Assembly (NCBI RefSeq): GCF_016127315.1
Contig: NZ_CP065997.1
Span: 992,001 to 1,056,000, forward strand
Origin: Achromobacter deleyi
GTDB taxonomy: Bacteria > Pseudomonadota > Gammaproteobacteria > Burkholderiales > Burkholderiaceae_B
Reading direction: 5' to 3'
Length of the DNA: 64,000 bases
Part shown: piece after piece, positions 1-11,697 of the stretch
Layout of the letters: the number at the start of each line of letters is the position of its first letter
Position numbering within the stretch: position 1 is the first letter of the stretch
Translations under genes and position numbers: made by a program
The notes under the pieces: generated by a model
Databases searched by the model: none
Seen by the model: the letters and a program-made list of their open reading frames with translations, nothing else
What the model was told of the DNA's origin: nothing

Positions 1-509
1 GCGACGTCGAGCCGGTCCGCCCGCGCAGCCTGTGCCGCCATGATACGCCGGATGGCTGAGTCCGTCAGCCCGCTGCGCGACTGCACGCGGGCCACCTGGG
101 TGTCGGGATCGCAATCGACCACGCAGATGCGGTCGACACGGTCGCGCCAGCGCCCGATCGACTCGACCAGCAACGGCACCACGAACACCAGATACGCGCC
201 GCGCGCGGCCTCGGCCTGGCGTTCGGTTTCGTGGCCGATGGCCGGGTGCAGGATGGCTTCCAGGCGCAGGCGGACCTGCGGATCGGCGAACGCGCGCTCG
301 CGCATCCAGTCGCGGTCCAGGGCGCCGGCCGGCGTCAGCGCGTCGGGCCCGAATTCGCGTTCGATGGCGGGCATCGCGGCGCCGCCGGCCGCGGTCAGCG
401 CGCGCGCGATCTCGTCGGTATCGACCACCGACGCGCCCCATTCGCCCAGCATGTCGGCCACGCGCGATTTGCCCGAGCCGATGCCCCCTGTCAGACCGAT
501 CTTGAACAT
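1..509 (-). CDS. coaE: Dephospho-CoA kinase, 3' end beyond the window
   Basis: Phosphorylates the 3'-hydroxyl of dephospho-CoA, the last step of coenzyme A synthesis, in the cytoplasm. The frame reads from an ATG at 509 to the left edge without a stop, giving about 169 residues of a usual 200. The P-loop GGIGSGKS is at residues 8-15, followed by the family's VVDTDEIAR segment near residue 30 that leads into the CoA-binding region. Only the C-terminal helices are missing. It lies about 90 bp downstream of pilD on the same strand, the pilD-coaE pairing usual in beta- and gammaproteobacteria. Identification is secure; the C-terminus cannot be seen. Confidence 0.93.
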   Translation of the reverse strand, partial: MFKIGLTGGIGSGKSRVADMLGEWGASVVDTDEIARALTAAGGAAMPAIEREFGPDALTPAGALDRDWMRERAFADPQVRLRLEAILHPAIGHETERQAEAARGAYLVFVVPLLVESIGRWRDRVDRICVVDCDPDTQVARVQSRSGLTDSAIRRIMAAQAARADRLDV

Positions 510-598
510 GTTCGTCCTTCGTTTGCGGCGCGGCCCAGGCCGCCCCGCCGCGCCATCCGGCACGGGCCGCCGCGGGCAGCGCGCGCGCGATCAACCAT

Positions 599-1453
599 TC
601 AATGCAGCAACCATCCCAGGCCCTGCTCGCCGCCCAGCAGCAGCACGGCCACGCCCGCCAGCGCCAGGTACGGGCCGAACGGCAGCGCCTGGCCGCGGCT
701 GGCCCGGCCGCTGAGCGTCAGGGCGCCGCCCACCACCACGCCGACCACCGACGCGCCCAGCAGCAGCATCGGCAAGGCGCCGACGCCGAACCAGGCCCCC
801 AGCGCCGCCAGCAGCTTGAAATCGCCGTAGCCCATGCCTTCGCGGCCGGTCAGCAGGCGGAATGCATGAAAGATAACCCACAGGAACAGGTAGCCGGCCA
901 CCGCGCCCACCACCGCCATCGACAGCGGCGTGAAGGCGTCGAACAGATTCACCAGCAGGCCGGCCCAGGCCAGCGGCAGCGTAATCGCGTCCGGCAGCAG
1001 GGTCGATTCCAGGTCGATCCAGGCCAGCGCCACCAGCGCCGCCGACAGTCCCATGGCGCACAACGCGATGGGCGTGGCGCCGAAACGCCAGGCACAGGCG
1101 GCGAACAGGATGCAGGTGATCGACTCGATGGCGGGGTAGCGCCAGCCGATCGGGGCGCCGCACGCGGCGCAGCGGCCGCGCAGCGCCAGCCAGCCCAGCA
1201 GCGGCAGGCGGCGCCAGCCAGTCACCGGCGCCTCGCAGCTCGGGCAATGCGCGGCCGGCGTCAGCAGGCCGGCGTCCGTCGCCGGCCGGGCATGGCCCGC
1301 CGCCTCCTGGCACTGCGCCTGCCACTCGCGTTCCATCATGCGCGGCAGGCGGTAGGTCACCCGCGTCAGCCAGCCGCCGACCAGCAGGCCGGCCAGCGCG
1401 GCCAGCGCGATGAACGCCGCCAGCGGCACCGGTAGGACATGCCACAGCGTCAT
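599..1453 (-). CDS. pilD: Prepilin peptidase / N-methyltransferase (A24 family)
   Basis: Inner-membrane aspartyl protease that cleaves type IV prepilin or type II secretion pseudopilin leaders and methylates the new N-terminus. The protein is 284 aa. The cytoplasmic domain carries the paired zinc motifs CPSC (70-73) and CAAC (95-98). The two catalytic aspartates are in WIDLES (Asp147) and GMGYGD (Asp211), and seven to eight hydrophobic helices follow the family layout. The frame stays open upstream to 1561, but that extension is Pro/Arg-rich and non-membrane; the ATG at 1453 puts the first transmembrane helix at the N-terminus. The domain before the first CxxC lacks the usual acidic Cys-containing insert detail but is otherwise typical. 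No pilin genes are in the window. Confidence 0.93.
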   Translation of the reverse strand: MTLWHVLPVPLAAFIALAALAGLLVGGWLTRVTYRLPRMMEREWQAQCQEAAGHARPATDAGLLTPAAHCPSCEAPVTGWRRLPLLGWLALRGRCAACGAPIGWRYPAIESITCILFAACAWRFGATPIALCAMGLSAALVALAWIDLESTLLPDAITLPLAWAGLLVNLFDAFTPLSMAVVGAVAGYLFLWVIFHAFRLLTGREGMGYGDFKLLAALGAWFGVGALPMLLLGASVVGVVVGGALTLSGRASRGQALPFGPYLALAGVAVLLLGGEQGLGWLLH

Positions 1454-1646
1454 GCGCGCCCCCGCGACGCGAGCCGCCGCGCCGGCGGACGAGCGCCAGC
1501 GGCAGGGCGGCGGGCGGGCTGGCGGGAGCCGTGTCGTAATTTGTGCATAAAGTGCCGGCAACGCCTTTCAGGATGAGGGGGAACGTATCGAATCTTCGCA
1601 TAAGTGCGTAAAATCGGAGACAGACTCAACTTACGGATCAGCTGCC

Positions 1647-2420
1647 ATGGCCGCGCGCGTCGAAATCCTTACCCGCCCCCGCAAACTCAGCATGATGGGG
1701 CTGCTGCTAGCGGGCACGGTGCTAGGTGCCGCGGGTTGCGCCCAGCAACGCACCGAAGGCTATTACGATCCCCCGGTCGAAAGCACCGTCACCGACGCCC
1801 AGTACCAGGGTTCCGGCGCCGGCTACCGCACCGTGCTGCGGGCCCCGTCGCAGGTGCAGATCGCGCTCAAGCCCGACCAGAAAAAGACCCCGACCCAGGC
1901 CGCCGCGGCCCAGGGCGCCACCACCGAGGACGGCCAGCCCGTGCCGGAAGGCGCGGACAGCGGCGCCAGCGCCGGTTCGGCCGGCGCGGCGCCCGTCCCG
2001 GCGCCCGCCGCCACGCAGAGCGCCACCGCCAACAGCCTGGTGCCGCAGCCGCAGACCTACATGGGCACCCTGCCGTGTTTCTCGCCCGCCATGCAGTGCA
2101 CGGCGCAGCGCGTCACCCTGACCCTGGCGCCCAACGGTCGCTGGCGCGGCCGCACCGCCTACCTGGAAAATGATCCCCAGAAGGCCGCGCCGATCGTCGA
2201 ACAAGGCTGCTGGGACGCCACCGACGAGCGCCCGCCGCGCGTCATGCTGCTCGACAGCAAGGGCAACATGCGGGTCGAATTCGTGGTTGCCGCCAACAAC
2301 GTGCTGCGCGTGCGCTCCATCGGCGGCCAGACGCCCAACCTGAACTACAACCTGACCCGCCAGCCGGACCTGGATCCGATCGACGAGCTGGCCAAGGCCC
2401 AGGCGCCTCAGTGCCCCTGA
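1647..2420 (+). CDS. NlpE-like lipoprotein
   Basis: Predicted envelope lipoprotein of 257 aa. A positively charged start is followed by a hydrophobic stretch (MGLLLAGTVLGAAGC) ending in a lipobox-like Cys at about residue 31. A low-complexity Ala/Pro/Thr linker (about 75-130) leads to a C-terminal domain opening YMGTLPCFSPAMQC and continuing with VTLTLAPNGRWRG. That opening resembles the start of NlpE/copper-resistance lipoprotein domains (tyxGtLPCxxC), although here the second Cys is seven residues after the first and not three. An internal ATG at 1689 would also keep the signal peptide. It is monocistronic, divergent from pilD, and ends in a strong terminator. Its role is not established; envelope stress or surface sensing is inference from the domain only. 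Confidence 0.7.
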   Translation: MAARVEILTRPRKLSMMGLLLAGTVLGAAGCAQQRTEGYYDPPVESTVTDAQYQGSGAGYRTVLRAPSQVQIALKPDQKKTPTQAAAAQGATTEDGQPVPEGADSGASAGSAGAAPVPAPAATQSATANSLVPQPQTYMGTLPCFSPAMQCTAQRVTLTLAPNGRWRGRTAYLENDPQKAAPIVEQGCWDATDERPPRVMLLDSKGNMRVEFVVAANNVLRVRSIGGQTPNLNYNLTRQPDLDPIDELAKAQAPQCP

Positions 2421-2464
2421 GCCTGGCGGGCCGGGCATGACCCCGGCCTGACCCTCCCCCCGCA

Positions 2465-2503
2465 GGGCCTGCCGGATGACGCATCCGCCAGGCCCTTGTT
2501 TTT
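2465..2503 (+). terminator. Rho-independent terminator of the NlpE-like gene
   Basis: Arms GGGCCTG/CAGGCCC extend through GGATG/CATCC with a CC/GC internal mismatch around an ACG loop (2465-2495). A T-rich tail TTGTTTTT follows on the + strand. It is the clearest intrinsic terminator in the first 10 kb and faces the right way for the gene ending at 2420. Confidence 0.85.
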
Positions 2504-2550
2504 GGGGCAGCGCGCTGCGCGGCAAGACAGCCCATGCGCGGCCGATCAAC

Positions 2551-2573
2551 ACAAAAGTAAGTGCCTACTTACT
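2551..2573 (-). terminator. Weak terminator-like hairpin of the LuxR-type gene
   Basis: A perfect 7-bp stem, AGTAAGT and ACTTACT around GCCT (2556-2573), overlaps the stop codon of the LuxR-type gene. On the minus strand it is followed by TTTTGTGTT. The AT-rich stem is weak, but the position and the U-rich tail fit an intrinsic terminator. Confidence 0.4.
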
Positions 2574-2990
2574 CCAATACCCTTTATTGATAAGCGCCGC
2601 GCAACAATCCGCGAGGATGACATCGACCCGCTCCGCCCGCAGCGCATAGCGCGCGTCTGGCGCGGGTGTGTCCAAAGCGGGGTGGGCGGGTTCGGGCCGG
2701 GACTCGGCCGGCGCCGCCGCGCCCGGCCCGCACGGCAGCGGCGCCCCCAGCACGGGCGACACGCCCAACTGCCCGTATGCGCACAGCCGGCAGGCCAGCT
2801 GCATGGCGTTGCGAACGCCCAGCTTGGCGAAGATCCGGGCGCGATGGGCCTCGGCGGTGCGCAGGGAAATGTCCAGGTCGATGGCGATGACCTTGTTGGG
2901 ACGACCGGCCGCGACATAGGCGACGATCTGGCGCTCGCGCGGCGTCAGGGTGGACAGGAGGCAATCGAGGTCGGCGCGGGGAACGTGCAT
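2565..2990 (-). CDS. Solo LuxR-type (GerE/FixJ-like) HTH regulator
   Basis: Putative DNA-binding regulator of 141 aa from the ATG at 2990; an in-frame ATG at 3047 would add 19 residues. The HTH begins LTPRERQIVAYVAAG and includes SLRTAEAHRARIFAKLG, the FixJ/NarL recognition-helix pattern. No receiver or autoinducer domain precedes it, so it is a stand-alone effector domain. The C-terminal 60 residues are Pro/Ala-rich and match nothing I recognise. An 8-bp inverted repeat lies 8 nt before the chosen ATG. It is downstream of panC on the same strand, but the repeat suggests its own control. Target genes are unknown. Confidence 0.75.
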   Translation of the reverse strand: MHVPRADLDCLLSTLTPRERQIVAYVAAGRPNKVIAIDLDISLRTAEAHRARIFAKLGVRNAMQLACRLCAYGQLGVSPVLGAPLPCGPGAAAPAESRPEPAHPALDTPAPDARYALRAERVDVILADCCAALINKGYWSK

Positions 2991-2997
2991 GGAACGG

Positions 2998-3020
2998 CTC
3001 TGCAATGAAGACTTGCAGAG
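2998..3020. promoter_or_regulatory. Inverted repeat at the LuxR-type gene start
   Basis: Perfect arms CTCTGCAA (2998-3005) and TTGCAGAG (3013-3020) are separated by 7 bp. The centre-to-centre geometry of about 15 bp fits a dimeric HTH operator, and autoregulation is plausible. It could instead act as an mRNA hairpin in front of the start codon. Confidence 0.45.
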
Positions 3021-3108
3021 AGTCTGCCCCGCCCCCGGCGGCGGCATAAGCTGGCAATTTTGCCAGGGGGTGCGCGGCCCGGACGGAGCGGGCCGCGGCG
3101 CGACCGGC

Positions 3109-4897
<1,789 letters not shown>

Positions 4898-4913
4898 GGT
4901 TGCCGCAACAGTA

Positions 4914-5102
4914 TCAGTCGGCCTGATACACGTACGGCTTTTGCGGCACGCGGGCGGCGCGGAAGCCTTCCAGCAGTTCCGCGTCCTGCGGTTTGTCCCA
5001 GAGACGGGCGCGGCCTTCACGCTGGCGCTCTTCGGTGCCAGGGTGCGACTGCTTGAAGTCTTTCAGGAACTGGGTGATCTCGGATTCGTAGTTGGTCGCC
5101 AT
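4914..5102 (-). CDS. DUF3460 family small protein
   Basis: Small protein of 62 aa, of unknown function, typical of the betaproteobacterial DUF3460 family. It is highly charged, with the segment TQFLKDFKQSHP near the N-terminus and GRARLWDKPQD in the middle, and has no signal peptide or membrane helix. It starts at ATG 5102 and is the first gene of the run leading to scpA and panC. The conserved linkage suggests co-expression and not a known joint function. Confidence 0.85.
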   Translation of the reverse strand: MATNYESEITQFLKDFKQSHPGTEERQREGRARLWDKPQDAELLEGFRAARVPQKPYVYQAD

Positions 5103-5200
5103 GGCACCAATTTCAGTGGGTTTCGGATGCCGCCAGTTTACTGCACCCGGGGCCGGGGCCCGGCGTTACAATCTTCCGGGTCCCACCGCCCCCCTCCGCC

Positions 5201-6641
5201 ATGTCCGCCGAATCCGCAGCCGCAGCCAATCCCGCTCCTCCCTCAACCCCGGACGCGGTACGCGCGGCACGCATGATTCCCTTCATCGTCGGCTGCGCGC
5301 TGTTCATGCAGATGCTGGACGCGACCGTGGTGGCGACCGCCCTGCCGGCCATGGCCCGGGCCCTGGGATCGACCCCGGTGCGGCTGAACGTGGCCATCAC
5401 CTCCTACCTGCTGTCGGTGGCCGTGTTCGTGCCGGTCAGCGGCTGGGCCGCCGACCGCTACGGCGCCCGCCGCGTCTTCATCGCCGCCATCGGCCTGTTC
5501 ACCCTCAGCTCCGTGGCCTGTGCCCTGTCGCAAGACCTGCCGCAGCTGGTCATCGCCCGCATCGTGCAGGGCATGGCCGGGGCCATGATGGTGCCGGTGG
5601 GCCGCATCATCCTGCTGCGCACCGTGCCCAAGCAGGACCTGCTCAAGGCCATGTCGTTCCTGTCGATCCCGGCGCTGCTGGGGCCGGTGATCGGGCCGCC
5701 GCTGGGCGGCTTCATGGTCACCTACATGTCGTGGCACTGGATCTTCCTGATCAACATCCCCATCGGCGTGCTCGGCATCGCGCTGGTGCTGCGCTACGTG
5801 GCCGAGATCAAGGAAGAGACGGCGCCGCGCCTGGACTGGCTGGGCTTTTTGCTCAGCGCCGTGTGCCTGGCCGCCCTGGTCAGCGGCTTCGAGGCCATCG
5901 GCCGCGACGTAATGCCGCTGCCGCTGCTGCTGGGCCTGATCGCCGTGGGCGCCCTCTGCGGCCTGCTGTACGGCTGGCACGCGCGCCGCATCGATTACGC
6001 GATCATCGACCTGTCGCTGATGCGCATCCCCACGTTCGCCATCTCGACGCTGGGCGGCAACCTGTGCCGCTTCGCGGTGGGCGCCACGCCCTTCCTGCTG
6101 GCCATGCTGCTGCAGGTGGGCTTCGGCCTGTCGCCGTTCTCGGCCGGCCTGATCACCTTCGCCAGCGCCGCCGGCGCGCTGCTGATGAAGTTCGTGGCCA
6201 CCCCGATCGTCAGGCATTTCGGCTTTCGCCGCGTGCTGACCGTGAACGCGGTGCTGACCGGCGCCTTCATCATGGTCTGCGCCACCTTCACGTCGGCCAC
6301 GCCGGTCTGGCTGCTGATCGCCATCCTGCTGATCGGCGGCTTCTTCCGCTCGCTGCAGTTCACCGGCGTAAATACGCTAACCTATGCCGACATTCCCCCG
6401 GCCAAGATGAGCCGCGCCAGCAGCTTCGCCGCCATGGCGCAGCAGCTCGGCATCAGCCTGGGCGTGGGCGTGGCCGCGGTGACCCTGAACATCAGCATGA
6501 CCCTGCGCGGGGCCGAGACGCTGGCGGTGGGCGACGTGATCGCCGGCTTCATCGTCATCGGCCTGCTGTGCGCGGCTTCGGTCTTCTCCTTTAGACGCCT
6601 CGATCCGCTGGCCGGGGCACACCTGAACGGCGCCAAAAACA

Positions 6642-6655
<14 letters not shown>
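5201..6655 (+). CDS. MFS multidrug exporter, DHA2/EmrB type
   Basis: Inner-membrane proton-coupled drug exporter of 484 aa, with about 14 hydrophobic segments as expected for the EmrB/QacA family. Motif C is seen as [13 protein letters not shown], and the loop [13 protein letters not shown] matches the MFS motif A. The N-terminus holds [14 protein letters not shown], the DHA2 motif D1 region. No membrane-fusion partner (emrA-like) or regulator is adjacent, so the substrate cannot be assigned. The last 14 bp overlap glpK, implying translational coupling between two genes with no obvious shared role. Confidence 0.88.
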
Positions 6656-8165
<1,510 letters not shown>

Positions 8166-8175
8166 TCGGCGGCCG

Positions 8176-8193
8176 GGCGGTCCCGCGACCGCC
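8176..8193. terminator. GC-rich hairpin between convergent genes
   Basis: Stem GGCGGTC/GACCGCC with a CCGC loop lies between glpK and the convergent membrane-protein gene. There is no U-tract on either strand, so at best it is a partial or Rho-assisted terminator. Confidence 0.3.
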
Positions 8194-8213
8194 TCGCCCG
8201 CCTCAGTGGCGGC

Positions 8214-8771
8214 TCACGGCCGCCGCCCCTGCGCCTGCATCACCCGCAACGCCACGCGATAGCCGGCGAACACATAGAACGCATTGCTGTTCATCAGCAG
8301 CCACGCGCCGGCGCCGCCCAGCAGCGCGACCACCGGGCCGACCGCGCGCATGTCGCCCTGCGACCACGCGATCAACCCCAGTCCGCCCGCGGCGGCCAAT
8401 GTCAGCGCGGTGCGCTTGAGCAGCACCAACCCCAGGCTGTAGCCGCCCATGAAGGCCACCACGCCGATCGCCAGCACCAGGGCCGTGACGGCGCAGGCCA
8501 GCACCAGCGCGAAGGCCGCCAGGGCCGGGCCGGCCGGGCGCAGCAGCAGGCTCAACAGGCCGATGCCGACGCCGATGCCGCCGACCATCGTCAGCACCGC
8601 CAGCGCCAGCGGCGACCACAGCCCCGGCGGCGCGGCGCGCGCATCCATCTCGGCGACGAAGCGGTGCATGGCCGCCGACGCATCCGGCGCGCCCGCCGCT
8701 TCGCGCAGCGCCGCCTCCAGCCGGCGGCATTGCGCGATCAGCGCATTCAGCCCGGGGCCGGACGGCGCCAT
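8214..8771 (-). CDS. Uncharacterised membrane protein coupled to the LysR gene
   Basis: Inner-membrane protein of 185 aa that I cannot assign to a family. A soluble, probably helical N-terminus (ALIAQCRRLEAALREAAG) precedes four or five hydrophobic stretches from about residue 50, including WSPLALAVLTMVGGIGVGIG and VGPVVALLGGAGAWLLM. The start ATG shares its A with the TGA of the upstream LysR gene (TGATG), so translation is coupled. The coupling suggests a membrane partner of the regulator or a leftover of a transport function; nothing in the sequence decides. The gene is convergent with glpK. Confidence 0.65.
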   Translation of the reverse strand: MAPSGPGLNALIAQCRRLEAALREAAGAPDASAAMHRFVAEMDARAAPPGLWSPLALAVLTMVGGIGVGIGLLSLLLRPAGPALAAFALVLACAVTALVLAIGVVAFMGGYSLGLVLLKRTALTLAAAGGLGLIAWSQGDMRAVGPVVALLGGAGAWLLMNSNAFYVFAGYRVALRVMQAQGRRP

Positions 8772-9706
8772 CACAGTCTCGTCACGCCCGGGGCGTGTTC
8801 GGCCACCGTGTTGCGCAGCGCGGCCATCGCCTCCTGCACGGCGGTGGGCCGGAAGGCATCCTCGCGCCAGTACATGGCCACCGAGCCGAAGCCCGACAGC
8901 CGCACCGGGATGATGCGCATCGCCTTCATCTGCGTGAAGCGCAGCGCGGCGCGATGCGAGGCCACGCCGATCATGTCGCTGTTGTTGATCAGGGTGAGGT
9001 TGATGGTGACTGAATTGGATTCGACGTGGTCGGCCGGCGGCGCCTGGCCGGCCGCGGCCAGCGCGGCGTCGACCGCGTTGCGGATCGGCGTGCCCTTGGG
9101 CCACAGGATCCAGCGGTACGACAGCAGCTCTGGCCAGCCCGGCTGCTCCCGCGCGAACAGCGGATGGCGCGGCCGCGCCACCAGGTGGATCGGCTCCAGG
9201 TACAGCGCTTCGAAGCGGATCGCCGGGTCATGGTGCTCGGGCGCCGAGCGGCCCACCACGATGTCCAGGTCGCCCTGCGCCAGTTGCGCCAGCAGGCGGT
9301 CGGTGGTGCCTTCCACCAGTTTCACGCGGGCCTGCGGCATGCGTTCGAGCAGCTTCATCACCGCCAGCGGCACGGTGTCCGACGCCGACGCGCCCGAGGC
9401 GCCGATCACCACCCGGCCGCCGCCGCCCTCGCGCAGCGCGGCCATGTCGGCGCTGGCGCGGTCCAGCTGCGCCTCGACCCGCTGCGCGTGCGCGATCAGC
9501 ACGTCGCCGTGCGGCGTCGGCCGCAGGCCGCGGGCATGGCGCTCGAACAGCGGCAGGCCGATGTCGTCTTCCAGATCCTTCAGCCATTTCGACAACCCCG
9601 GCTGGGTCGTGTTGAGCATCGCGGCCGAATGGCTGATGTTGCGGGTCTGGGCCAGGCTGAGGAGCATTTTCAGGTTGCGCAGGCGCAACCGGTGAGTCCA
9701 GTCCAT
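8771..9706 (-). CDS. LysR-type regulator of the gentisate operon
   Basis: Transcription factor of 311 aa, divergent from the gentisate dioxygenase gene and so its probable activator. The N-terminal winged HTH reads LAQTRNISHSAAMLNTTQPGLSKWLKDLE, followed by LFERHARGLRPTPHG. The effector domain starts near residue 85 (VVIGASGASASDTVPL). An ATG at 9730 is in frame, but AGAGGG sits correctly before the ATG at 9706 and no such site precedes 9730, so 9706 is preferred. A long inverted repeat lies immediately upstream. The inducer is presumably an aromatic acid (inference from the operon). Confidence 0.88.
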   Translation of the reverse strand: MDWTHRLRLRNLKMLLSLAQTRNISHSAAMLNTTQPGLSKWLKDLEDDIGLPLFERHARGLRPTPHGDVLIAHAQRVEAQLDRASADMAALREGGGGRVVIGASGASASDTVPLAVMKLLERMPQARVKLVEGTTDRLLAQLAQGDLDIVVGRSAPEHHDPAIRFEALYLEPIHLVARPRHPLFAREQPGWPELLSYRWILWPKGTPIRNAVDAALAAAGQAPPADHVESNSVTINLTLINNSDMIGVASHRAALRFTQMKAMRIIPVRLSGFGSVAMYWREDAFRPTAVQEAMAALRNTVAEHAPGVTRL

Positions 9707-9722
9707 GGGGCCCTCTTGTCTC

Positions 9723-9750
9723 TTATCCATATGGTTATTGGTATGGATAA
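9723..9750. promoter_or_regulatory. Candidate LysR operator between lysR and the gentisate operon
   Basis: Perfect 9-bp arms TTATCCATA (9723-9731) and TATGGATAA (9742-9750) with a 10-bp spacer that includes a nested CCATATGG. It fits the LysR recognition pattern of an interrupted dyad in the divergent promoter region. The flanking right side is the only AT-rich stretch nearby (9747-9777) and probably carries the promoter for the dioxygenase operon. Confidence 0.6.
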
Positions 9751-9874
9751 TAAGATAATTTCATTTCAAAACACATAGCTCGTTCCGCATAATCGTCTCC
9801 ATATCGTGACCCGCCGCGCCCGCCGCGACGGGCCAACAGAAGCCGGCCCCGACGCCGGCCCCCAGGAGACAGAC

Positions 9875-10927
9875 ATGCCCGACGGTCCCCCCCCCGGCGC
9901 GGATCGCGCCGCCTATTACGCGCGCATCGCCCAGAAGCACATGGCCCCGCTGTGGGAGTCGCTGCACAACCTGGTGCCGCGCCAGCCCGCGCCGCGCTGC
10001 GTGCCGGCGATCTGGAGATACGACGACGTGCGCGACGACGTGCTGGCCTCTGGCTCGCTCATCACCGCCGAGGAAGCGGTGCGGCGCGTGCTGATCCTGG
10101 AGAACCCGGGCCTGCCCGGCCAGGCCAGCATCACGCAGAGCCTGTACGCCGGCCTGCAACTGATCCTGCCGGGCGAGATCGCGCCCAGCCATCGCCACAC
10201 CCAGTCGGCCCTGCGCTTCATCGTCGAAGGCCGCGGCGCCTACACCGCCGTCAACGGCGAGCGCACCACCATGCATCCGGGCGACTTCATCATCACGCCG
10301 TCCTGGACCTGGCACGACCACGGCAACGCCGAGGCCGTCGATGGCGGCGAACCGGTGGTCTGGCTCGACGGCCTGGACATCCCGCTGCTGCGCTTCCTGG
10401 ATGCCGGCTTCGCCGAGAACTATCCGTCCGCCACCCAGCCCGTCACGCGGCCGGAAGGCGACAGCATGGCGCGCTACGGCCACAACATGGCGCCGGTGCG
10501 CCACCGCGCCGCCAGCGGCACCTCGCCGATCTTCAACTATCCCTATGAGCGCAGCCGCGAGGCGCTGGACGCGCTCTACCGCCACGGCGAGCTAGACCCG
10601 TGGGACGGCGTCAAGCTGCGCTACCTGAATCCGGCCACCGGCGGCTACCCCATGCCGACCATGGCCACCTTCATGCAGCTGCTGCCGGCCGGCTTCCAGG
10701 GCAAGGCCTATCGCAGCACCGACTCCACCGTCTACAGCGTGGTGGAGGGCCGCGGCATCGCCCGCATCGGCGACGCCGAATTCCACTTCGGCCCGCGCGA
10801 CGTGTTCGTGGCGCCGTCGTGGCTGCCGGTGCAGCTGGCGGCGCTGGAAGACGCCACCCTGTTCAGCTATTCCGACCGCCCGGTGCAGGACGCGCTGGGC
10901 CTGTGGCGCGAAGAACGCATCGCCTGA
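9875..10927 (+). CDS. Gentisate 1,2-dioxygenase
   Basis: Ring-cleaving Fe(II) bicupin enzyme that opens gentisate to maleylpyruvate. From the ATG at 9875 (strong CAGGAGACAG ribosome-binding site) it is 350 aa. The N-terminal cupin has the metal-binding HRH at residues 106-108 and the partner histidine in WHDHG (147/149). The second, non-catalytic cupin spans about 255-345 ([15 protein letters not shown]). The frame extends upstream to 9806, but that leader overlaps the promoter region. It is first in an operon with fumarylpyruvate hydrolase and maleylpyruvate isomerase, which supports gentisate over 1-hydroxy-2-naphthoate or salicylate as substrate. Confidence 0.92.
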   Translation: MPDGPPPGADRAAYYARIAQKHMAPLWESLHNLVPRQPAPRCVPAIWRYDDVRDDVLASGSLITAEEAVRRVLILENPGLPGQASITQSLYAGLQLILPGEIAPSHRHTQSALRFIVEGRGAYTAVNGERTTMHPGDFIITPSWTWHDHGNAEAVDGGEPVVWLDGLDIPLLRFLDAGFAENYPSATQPVTRPEGDSMARYGHNMAPVRHRAASGTSPIFNYPYERSREALDALYRHGELDPWDGVKLRYLNPATGGYPMPTMATFMQLLPAGFQGKAYRSTDSTVYSVVEGRGIARIGDAEFHFGPRDVFVAPSWLPVQLAALEDATLFSYSDRPVQDALGLWREERIA

Positions 10928-10986
10928 CGCGGGCGGGCCGCCGCGCCCGCCCTCCCCCTTTCCGTTCCGCCTTCAAAGGTTGATTC

Positions 10987-11685
10987 ATGTCTTACGTGTT
11001 TGCTCCCGCCGACCCCGTCGCCGTGCCCGTCGCCGGCAGCCAGGACCGCTTTCCCGTGCGCCGCGTCTATTGCGTTGGCCGCAACTACGCCGCCCACGCC
11101 CGCGAGATGGGCTTCGATCCCGACCGCGAACCGCCGTTCTTCTTCTGCAAGCCGGCCGACGCCGTGGTGCCGGTGGCGCAGGACGCCACGCTGACGCTGC
11201 CCTACCCGCCCGAGACCGCCAACTTCCACTATGAAATCGAGCTGGTGGCGGCCATCGGCAAGGGCGGCGCCAACATCGCGGTCGAGGCCGCGCTGGAACA
11301 CGTGTGGGGCTACGCCGTCGGCCTGGACATGACGCGCCGCGACCTGCAGATGAAGATGCGCGAGGCCGGCCGTCCCTGGGAACTGGGCAAGGCCTTCGAC
11401 CAGAGCGCGCCCATCGGCCCGCTGCTGCCCGCCGCGCAGGCCGGCGATATCCACCGCGCCGGCATCTGGCTGCAGGTCAACGGCGCCGACAAGCAGCGCA
11501 GCGACGTCGGCCAGCTGATCTGGTCGGTGGCCGAGACCATAGCCTACCTGTCGCGCTACTTCCGCCTGGAAGCCGGCGACCTGATCTATACCGGCACGCC
11601 CGAGGGCGTGGGCCCCGTGACGCGCGGCGACAAGCTGGTCGGCGGCGTCGACGGCCTGGGCACGCTCAGCGTGCAGATCGCCTGA
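10987..11685 (+). CDS. Fumarylpyruvate hydrolase (FAH family)
   Basis: Hydrolyses fumarylpyruvate to fumarate and pyruvate, the last step of the gentisate route. The protein is 232 aa, the short FAH type resembling NagK of the naphthalene/gentisate pathway. The acidic metal-binding residues lie in FHYEIELVAAIG, with a downstream aspartate in GYAVGLDMTRRDLQ, and the C-terminal GDLIYTGTPEGVGPV is a family signature. It sits 59 bp after the dioxygenase and 12 bp before the isomerase. Sequence alone would allow another short FAH hydrolase; context makes fumarylpyruvate the best substrate. Confidence 0.88.
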   Translation: MSYVFAPADPVAVPVAGSQDRFPVRRVYCVGRNYAAHAREMGFDPDREPPFFFCKPADAVVPVAQDATLTLPYPPETANFHYEIELVAAIGKGGANIAVEAALEHVWGYAVGLDMTRRDLQMKMREAGRPWELGKAFDQSAPIGPLLPAAQAGDIHRAGIWLQVNGADKQRSDVGQLIWSVAETIAYLSRYFRLEAGDLIYTGTPEGVGPVTRGDKLVGGVDGLGTLSVQIA

Positions 11686-11697
11686 GGAACCGCATTC

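Noticed and set aside
4898..5020. N-terminal extension of scpA
   Set aside because: Overlaps the DUF3460 gene and lacks family similarity.
5092..6594. Second-frame + strand reading across the MFS gene
   Set aside because: Arg/Pro/Gly-rich shadow with no hydrophobic segments, in contrast to the 14-helix protein in the true frame.
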